A stretch of DNA of 64,000 nt from an uncultured Eubacterium sp. (GTDB lineage Bacteria > Bacillota > Clostridia > Lachnospirales > Lachnospiraceae). Made by a program: the position numbers and the translations under genes. The DNA lies in contig CAKRDZ010000018.1 of the NCBI GenBank assembly GCA_934316845.1, forward strand, positions 7,508-71,507, read 5' to 3'. This document shows, in pieces, positions 58,981 to 64,000 of this stretch. The notes beneath the pieces are model-generated. The model was not told where the DNA came from. It worked only from the letters and a program-made list of their open reading frames with translations, and made no database searches. Numbering within the stretch: the stretch's first letter is position 1; each line of letters starts with the position of its first letter.

Positions 58981-59955
58981 ATGAATGTGGAGGAATCCTG
59001 GAAGATTGGAACGGTCGAGATCCCCGGAAAACTAATTCTTGCGCCGATGGCAGGCGTGACGGATCTTCCGTACCGCCAGATCTGTAAAGAAATGGGAGCG
59101 GATCTGATCTGTACGGAAATGGTCAGCGCAAAAGGCATTTATTATAACAGTCCCAATACGCAGCCCCTATTGCAGATCAACCCCAAAGAAAGACCGGTTT
59201 CGCTGCAGTTATTTGGAGCAGATCCCGACATTATCAGTGAGATGGCGGCGCGTATCGAGGAACTGCCATTTGATATACTGGATATCAATATGGGGTGCCC
59301 GGTGCCCAAAGTTGTCAATAACGGAGAGGGTTCCGCTCTTTTGAAAAATATTCCGCTTGCCGAAGAAATTATACGAAAAACCGTGCATGCGATCCACAAG
59401 CCGGTCACTGTAAAATTTCGGAAAGGCTTCCGCGATGGAGAATGTCAGGCAGTCGATCTGGCAAAGGCAGCAGAGGCGGCCGGAGCTTCCGCGGTAGCGG
59501 TGCATGGGCGGACGAGAGAACAGTATTACAGTGGAAAAGCGGATTATGAGATTATCCGCAAAGTCAAAGAAGCGGTTTCAATTCCGGTTATTGGAAATGG
59601 CGACATCACCTGCGGCGTCGATGTGGAAAGAATGTGGCAGGAAACCGGATGCGATGCCTTTATGATCGGCCGCGGTGCCAGAGGAAATCCGTGGATCTTT
59701 GAACAGATCCGCCATTATATGAAAACCGGGGAAGAACTTCCAAAACCCGGAATCCAAGAACTTTACGCCATGATTGAGCGCCACGCAAAAATGCAGGCAG
59801 AATGGAAGGGCGAATTGTATGGAATGCGGGAAATGCGGACTCATATCGCATGGTATACCGCAGGCTATCCACATTCCGCAGCCATCCGCCGGGAGATCAA
59901 TCAGGTGGAAACGCTGGAGGATTTGAAAAAAGTGTTCTCCGCTTTCATCAAATAA
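58981..59955 (+). CDS. dus: tRNA-dihydrouridine synthase
   Basis: A 324-residue flavoenzyme of the DusB-like branch that reduces uridine in the tRNA D-loop. Motifs: LAPMAGVTDLPYRQICKEMG (FMN site), LQLFGADPD, the active-site LDINMGCPVPKVVNNGEGSA with the catalytic Cys, AVHGRTREQYYSG, and GNGDITCGVDVERMWQETGC. The start at 58981 has AAAGGA ahead; the longer frame overlaps coaX. It is the last gene of the argF-coaX-dus run and is closed by a strong terminator. Confidence 0.96.
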   Translation: MNVEESWKIGTVEIPGKLILAPMAGVTDLPYRQICKEMGADLICTEMVSAKGIYYNSPNTQPLLQINPKERPVSLQLFGADPDIISEMAARIEELPFDILDINMGCPVPKVVNNGEGSALLKNIPLAEEIIRKTVHAIHKPVTVKFRKGFRDGECQAVDLAKAAEAAGASAVAVHGRTREQYYSGKADYEIIRKVKEAVSIPVIGNGDITCGVDVERMWQETGCDAFMIGRGARGNPWIFEQIRHYMKTGEELPKPGIQELYAMIERHAKMQAEWKGELYGMREMRTHIAWYTAGYPHSAAIRREINQVETLEDLKKVFSAFIK

Positions 59956-59968
59956 TCACACAGATATC

Positions 59969-60002
59969 AAAGTATGAACATCGTTTGTTCATACTTTTTT
60001 TT
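59969..60002 (+). terminator. Terminator after dus
   Basis: Perfect 12-bp stem AAAGTATGAACA / TGTTCATACTTT with a short loop, followed by a long T-run. Confidence 0.92.
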
Positions 60003-60075
60003 TAACATAAAAAGGAAATGTGCAGGGGCGATCACGGAATATTCCCCGAAATTATAAAGACAGGAGGCAGCGCGT

Positions 60076-61515
60076 GTGAAACAGAAATTAAAAAAACATC
60101 GAAAGAAAATTGTGGTGATAGCGATAATACTTATCCTGGCTATTGCGGCAGTGGTAATTATTGGAAAAATCAAAACCGGACAGACGAAGAAAGGAAAACA
60201 GGAAACACAGCAGGAGAATACCATTTCACTGGAAAAGATGGATCTGACAAAATCCATCAGTGCGACCGGGACGATCGAAAGCAAACAGTCCCGCGAGGTA
60301 TCCGCCAATGTAAATGGTGTGACAATAAACAAAATTAAGGTATCGGTAGGAGACGAGGTGAAAAAAGGGAAATCTCTCATAACCTTTGATGAAACCGATC
60401 TGCAGGAAAGTTTGTCCGAAGCGAAGGATGCTCTTTCAGATGCACAGTCGGAAGGCAGTTCATCCATTCAAAAGGCTCAAAAGCAGGTAAGTGATGCCAA
60501 AAGCGAATACGCCGATGTAAAGAGTGAAGAAAACAGCAAGGTAGCCAAGGCGAAAAAAGCCTATGAAGAGGCAAAAAAATCCAAACAGAAAGACCAGCTC
60601 ACGCAGGCAAAGACGGAATATGAAAATGCGGTTTCGACGAGAAAATCGACATTAAAACAGAGCAAATCCAGTATTGAACAGGCACAGGAAGCGTTGGATA
60701 CCGCGAAGAGCAGTGCCAATAAGAGCATCAAAGAAGCCAAAAAACAAGTGACTCAGGCGCAGGAAAGTCTGGATAAATGTGCGGTGACGGCTCCAATGGA
60801 CGGAATCGTTACTTCCATCTCCGTACAGGAAGGTGATACGTACAGCGGCGGAACGATTCTTCAGATTGAGGACGTGAGCGGTTACACGATTTCTACAAGT
60901 GTAGACGAATATGATATCAGCAATGTAAAGGTCGGACAAAAAGTCATTGTTTTAACCGAAGCCACCGACGAAGACGAGTTGGAAGGTGAGGTGACATTTG
61001 TAGCACCATCTACCGAAAGCAGCAGTGGAAGTTCTTCTTCGCAAAGCGGAGAAAGCGGTGCAATGACATCTTCCGGCAGCAGTTCCGACGGTTATGAAGT
61101 GCAGATTGCATTGAAAACAACGGATGAGCGTTTGAAACTCGGACTTACTGCGCGGTGCAGCATCGTGGAAGAAGAAGCTGCGGACGTATTTGCCGTACCG
61201 TACGATGCCATTTCTCAAAATACGAGTGGCGAGTCGGTGATCAATGTTTCGGAGGGCGAAAACGGAAATGTTTCGAAAAAGCAGATCGTTGTTACAAAAG
61301 GTATGGAAAGCGACTATTATGTAGAAGTGCAGAGTGACGAGCTGACAGAGGGGATGAAAGTGCTCATTCCGACGGATTCCACGTCTGATTCTACAAGTGA
61401 AGAAACAGGAAATGACAGCCTTGGCGGATTCCTCGGCGGAGGCGGTGGAATGCAGGGCGGATCCGGCGGCGGTCCTGGCGTCGGTGGTGCACCGGGAGGC
61501 GGTGGTCGTCCATGA
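60076..61515 (+). CDS. MacA/HlyD-type efflux adaptor protein
   Basis: A 479-residue membrane-anchored adaptor with GTG start (AGGAGG 8 bp ahead). One N-terminal membrane helix (IVVIAIILILAIAAVVIIG) is followed by a split lipoyl domain (about 60-110 and 230-265, with SVGDEVKKGKSLITFDETDL and DGIVTSISVQEGDTYSGG). An alpha-hairpin coiled coil (about 115-230) and beta-barrel domains follow. A Ser/Gly-rich insert lies at about 313-340, and the C-terminus is a very Gly-rich tail (FLGGGGGMQGGSGGG). It links the ABC ATPase and permease genes that follow. In a Gram-positive cell it would act outside the membrane, probably exporting peptides or antibiotics. ATGA overlap with the next gene. Confidence 0.94.
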   Translation: MKQKLKKHRKKIVVIAIILILAIAAVVIIGKIKTGQTKKGKQETQQENTISLEKMDLTKSISATGTIESKQSREVSANVNGVTINKIKVSVGDEVKKGKSLITFDETDLQESLSEAKDALSDAQSEGSSSIQKAQKQVSDAKSEYADVKSEENSKVAKAKKAYEEAKKSKQKDQLTQAKTEYENAVSTRKSTLKQSKSSIEQAQEALDTAKSSANKSIKEAKKQVTQAQESLDKCAVTAPMDGIVTSISVQEGDTYSGGTILQIEDVSGYTISTSVDEYDISNVKVGQKVIVLTEATDEDELEGEVTFVAPSTESSSGSSSSQSGESGAMTSSGSSSDGYEVQIALKTTDERLKLGLTARCSIVEEEAADVFAVPYDAISQNTSGESVINVSEGENGNVSKKQIVVTKGMESDYYVEVQSDELTEGMKVLIPTDSTSDSTSEETGNDSLGGFLGGGGGMQGGSGGGPGVGGAPGGGGRP

Positions 61516-62216
61516 AAAAGCCCATCATTGAATGCAAAAACATCGTAAAACGTTTTTATATCGGCCAGCCCAATGAACTGGAAATTCTTCACGGGCTTGA
61601 CCTGACCGTAAATATGGGGGAATTTGTCTCAATCGTAGGCGAATCCGGTTCCGGAAAATCGACGCTGATGAATATTTTAGGAGCGCTTGACCGCCCGACG
61701 GAGGGCACGTATCTTTTGGATGGAGTCGATGTCGGAGCCGGGAAAGATAAGCAGTTGTCCGAGATCCGCAACCGCCAGATTGGATTTGTCTTTCAGACCT
61801 ACAATCTGATCGCCCGCACCACGGCACTTTCCAATGTGGAACTCCCCCTTCTCTATGCGGGCGTGCCGAAGGCAGAGAGGACGCGAAAAGCGAAAGAACT
61901 GCTTGAACTTGTCGGCATGCAGGAGAGAATGACGCATCGCCCTGACGAATTATCCGGCGGTCAGAAGCAGAGAGCAGCGATCGCGCGTGCTATGGCAAAT
62001 GATCCTTCGATCATATTGGCGGATGAGCCGACCGGAGCTTTGGACAGCAAAACCGGACGTGTCATTATGGACATTTTCCATAAACTGCACGAAGAACAGG
62101 GAAAGACCATCGTTCTGATCACGCATTCCGGAGAACTGGCAAATGAGACAGAGCGCATTATTACACTTCGCGACGGCGAGATCACGGGAATCCGAAAGGG
62201 GGAACTGGCATGTTGA
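61512..62216 (+). CDS. ABC transporter ATP-binding protein (MacB type)
   Basis: A 234-residue ATPase with Walker A GESGSGKST, Q-loop FVFQTYNLIARTTALSNVEL, signature LSGGQKQR, Walker B IILADEPTGALDS and H-loop LITHS. It belongs to the MacB/YknY class that partners an FtsX-type permease and a MacA-type adaptor; both genes flank it. It overlaps the adaptor gene by 4 bp and the permease gene by 7 bp, so the three products are translationally coupled. Confidence 0.96.
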   Translation: MKKPIIECKNIVKRFYIGQPNELEILHGLDLTVNMGEFVSIVGESGSGKSTLMNILGALDRPTEGTYLLDGVDVGAGKDKQLSEIRNRQIGFVFQTYNLIARTTALSNVELPLLYAGVPKAERTRKAKELLELVGMQERMTHRPDELSGGQKQRAAIARAMANDPSIILADEPTGALDSKTGRVIMDIFHKLHEEQGKTIVLITHSGELANETERIITLRDGEITGIRKGELAC

Positions 62217-63499
62217 TCTGGGAAAATGTGAAATTGGCATTTCAGGCGCTGCTTGCCAACAAAATGCGCGCACTCCTGACAATGCTTGGTATCATTATCG
62301 GTATCGGCGCCGTTATCGCCATTATGACAGTGAGTTCCTCACTCACCAATTCTATTTCTGATTCTTTCCAGGAAATGGGAGCCAACAATATCACTGTCGG
62401 TCTGAAACAGACGAGCAGCAAGACGGAAACCCGCTCAAACGGATTGAAATTTGGAGCCGCCAGCCGAAACTCCTCGGTAGAAAAAGAAGACCTTATCACG
62501 GATGATATGCTGTCGGAATTGAAAACTCAGTTTTCCGATAAAATTGACGCGGTCGCGATCAGTGAAACGGTGGCAAGCGGAACGGTGCATGATGGAAGTA
62601 ATACCGCAAATATTTCCATCAGCGGTATCAATTCGGAATATTTTGCCAGTGACGATGTGACACTTATCGCGGGAAGACGGCTGACAAGTGACGACAATAC
62701 GGGGAAAAAGAAAGTTATCATGATCTCCGATAAAGTTGTGGATCAGATTTTTGACGGAGATTCAGAAAAGGCACTGGCACAGAAGATCCGGGTGGAAATA
62801 GATGGAATTTATTACCAGTACTATGTCGTGGGCGTATACCAATACGAGTCCAATAACTCGTTTTCTTCCTCATCGGATGAAGACATTACGACGACAGCAT
62901 ACATTCCTATATTAACCGGAAAGGACCAGACACACGCAGACGAGGGATATCAGCAGTTTACGGTTGTGACAAAGAGCGGCATTGACAGTGTTTCTGCCTT
63001 TGCCACACAGATCGAGAACTTTTTCACGCCGTACTACAGCACCAATGAAGATTACAAGATTTCAACGACAACAATGGAATCCATGACAGAATCCATGAGC
63101 GACATGATCGGCACAGTATCCATTGCCATTTCATTTATCGCCGGCATCTCCCTTCTGGTCGGCGGAATCGGCGTTATGAATATCATGCTCGTATCCATTA
63201 CCGAGAGAACGCGGGAAATCGGCACCAGAAAGGCACTGGGGGCAAAAAACAGTTCCATCCGCTTCCAGTTTATCATTGAGTCCATGATCTTGTGTCTCAT
63301 CGGTGGGATCTTAGGTATCCTGGCCGGTTTTTTACTCGGAGCCATCGCGGCCTCTATCCTCGGATATTCAGCCGCGGTTCCGGTAGCAGCGATCATTGTG
63401 GCCGTCGGATTCTCTATGGTTATCGGCATCTTCTTTGGATACTACCCGGCAAACAAAGCCGCCCGCATGGACCCAATCGAAGCCTTAAGGTATGAGTGA
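62210..63499 (+). CDS. MacB-type FtsX-domain ABC permease
   Basis: A 429-residue permease. Membrane segment 1 (about 20-42) is in the motif ANKMRALLTMLGIIIGIGAV. A large extracytoplasmic MacB core domain (about 45-290) follows, then three membrane helices. The region between them has the conserved SITERTREIGTRKALGAKNS, where permease contacts the ATPase. The C-terminus ends PANKAARMDPIEALRYE, a typical FtsX/MacB ending. With 60076 and 61512 it forms a YknXYZ/MacAB-like exporter. Gene end is followed directly by structured repeats. Confidence 0.96.
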   Translation: MLIWENVKLAFQALLANKMRALLTMLGIIIGIGAVIAIMTVSSSLTNSISDSFQEMGANNITVGLKQTSSKTETRSNGLKFGAASRNSSVEKEDLITDDMLSELKTQFSDKIDAVAISETVASGTVHDGSNTANISISGINSEYFASDDVTLIAGRRLTSDDNTGKKKVIMISDKVVDQIFDGDSEKALAQKIRVEIDGIYYQYYVVGVYQYESNNSFSSSSDEDITTTAYIPILTGKDQTHADEGYQQFTVVTKSGIDSVSAFATQIENFFTPYYSTNEDYKISTTTMESMTESMSDMIGTVSIAISFIAGISLLVGGIGVMNIMLVSITERTREIGTRKALGAKNSSIRFQFIIESMILCLIGGILGILAGFLLGAIAASILGYSAAVPVAAIIVAVGFSMVIGIFFGYYPANKAARMDPIEALRYE

Positions 63500-63545
63500 G
63501 GCGGCTGGCTTGCTGACGAAGTCAGCAACTCTAATGCCAGCCGCC
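63500..63545. terminator. Double-nested hairpin after the permease gene
   Basis: Outer 10-bp stem GGCGGCTGGC/GCCAGCCGCC encloses an inner perfect 8-bp hairpin TTGCTGAC-GAA-GTCAGCAA. No T-run follows, so it may be a structured repeat unit rather than a simple terminator. Confidence 0.6.
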
Positions 63546-63647
63546 GACTTGCCGCCGAGCGAAGGCGAGGGGGCATTACCATGTGTGAGGATATGCCGCC
63601 GAGCAGAGCGAGGGGGCGCTACCCTGCTGGCTTGCTGACGAAGTCAG
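63504..63647. repeat. Two pairs of short direct repeats in the gap
   Basis: A 22-bp unit at 63504-63525 recurs at 63626-63647, and a GCCGCCGAGC...GCGAGGGGGC unit of about 30 bp at 63550-63580 recurs at about 63594-63623. No plausible gene was found in this stretch. Confidence 0.75.
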
Positions 63648-63652
63648 AGTGG

Positions 63653-64000
63653 GCAGATACACGCTAAAAAGAAAAAAGCGAGAATTGGCGTGTGCGGAGC
63701 CGTCTCTAAAGGAACGCTGGTACACGCCAAAAAGAAAAAAGCAAGAATTGACGTGTGCGGAGCCGCCTCTAAGGGAACGCAGATACACGCCAAAAAGAAA
63801 AAAGCAAGAATTGACGTGTGCGGAGCCGTCTCCAAGGGAACGCAGGTACACGCCAAAAACAAAAAAGCAAGAATTGACGTGTGCGGAGCCGTCTCTACGG
63901 GAACGCAGATACACGCCAAAAAGAAAAAAGCAAGAATTGACGTGTGCGGAGCCGTCTCTACGGGAACGCAGATACACGCCAAAAAGAAAAAAGCAAGAAT
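63653..64000. repeat. 63-bp tandem repeat array, running off the window end
   Basis: At least 5.5 copies with a strict period of 63 bp; the AGAATTG marker recurs at 63681, 63744, 63807, 63870, 63933 and 63996 (cut off at the window end). Units differ by a few substitutions. Each unit has a GACGTGTGCGG and a TACACGCC block that are partly complementary, so each can form a hairpin. Minus-strand frames stay open because 63 is a multiple of three and the unit lacks stops in some frames, but there is no ribosome site or start that stands out. I treat it as non-coding. Confidence 0.9.

Noticed and set aside
63576..63982. Two overlapping minus-strand open frames of 112-133 codons with a 21-residue repeat
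   Set aside because: They follow from the 63-bp tandem repeat lacking stop codons. Several frames are open at once, there is no ribosome site, and the products are Cys/Phe/Leu-rich repeats without family resemblance.
63653..64000. Possible CRISPR array
   Set aside because: The whole 63-bp unit is repeated with no unique spacers, and no cas genes are present.

Overview
The window looks like a chromosomal segment of an anaerobic, spore-forming, low-to-moderate GC Firmicute, most likely a Lachnospiraceae (Clostridium cluster XIVa) member. The basis is AGGAGG-type ribosome sites and TTGACA/TATAAT promoters, a T-box leader, spoVAD/spoVAE, a Rho factor with an Asn-rich insertion, the conserved Firmicute order rho-rpmE-DUF1385-prmC-prfA, and several Clostridia-type DUF families (DUF1294, DUF4364, a probable DUF6145). 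Genus cannot be decided from the sequence alone. I see no rRNA, tRNA, CRISPR array, prophage or transposase gene.

Layout. 1-3.7 kb: the end of one MATE exporter gene, a YjbR/alkyltransferase fusion, a second MATE exporter and an LRR lipoprotein. 3.8-6.1 kb: a T-box leader (probable Leu specifier CUC) ahead of cstA. 6.1-8.2 kb: a divergent RsmH paralogue, DUF1294 and a coiled-coil protein. 8.2-12.4 kb: a TetR regulator and the ABC/FtsX exporter it probably controls through twin palindromic operators. 12.4-16 kb: a WYL regulator, then a FIST sensor and a soluble chemotaxis transducer, with members of a palindromic repeat family nearby. 16-21 kb: a NUDIX hydrolase, a long hairpin element, and a MarR-controlled heterodimeric ABC exporter. 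21-28 kb: pta, tadA, secDF, spoVAD-AE and an AI-2E family transporter. 28-39 kb: a cell-surface block with two CE4-like proteins, a Big2-GDPD protein, a 1339-residue BspA-like protein and an M23 endopeptidase, interrupted by one zinc-ribbon protein. 39-43 kb: malic enzyme/radical SAM/DUF4364 operon and a UDP-sugar pyrophosphorylase. 43-50.5 kb: the rho-rpmE-DUF1385-prmC-prfA translation/termination cluster, followed by a PAS-DHp-REC protein and a second AI-2E family protein. 50.5-54 kb: a TetM/EF-G-like GTPase fused to a Rae1/YacP-type NYN ribonuclease, overlapping a SpoU methyltransferase. 54-60 kb: NfeD/SPFH pair, argF, citrate synthase, a small DUF protein, coaX and dus. 60-63.5 kb: a MacA/MacB-type tripartite exporter. 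63.5-64 kb: structured repeats and a 63-bp tandem repeat that runs off the end.

The strongest candidate for a new biological system is the GTPase-NYN fusion at 50.5-53.1 kb. It joins a factor that should dock in the ribosomal A site to a nuclease family known to cut mRNA in the A site. Other notable signals are the amino-acid-sensing leader in front of cstA, the prion-like low-complexity region of Rho, the two CE4-like surface proteins that both lack the second metal-binding histidine, the separate FIST sensor plus soluble MCP module, and several families of palindromic or tandem repeats. All functional calls are by reading the sequence; no database search was run.
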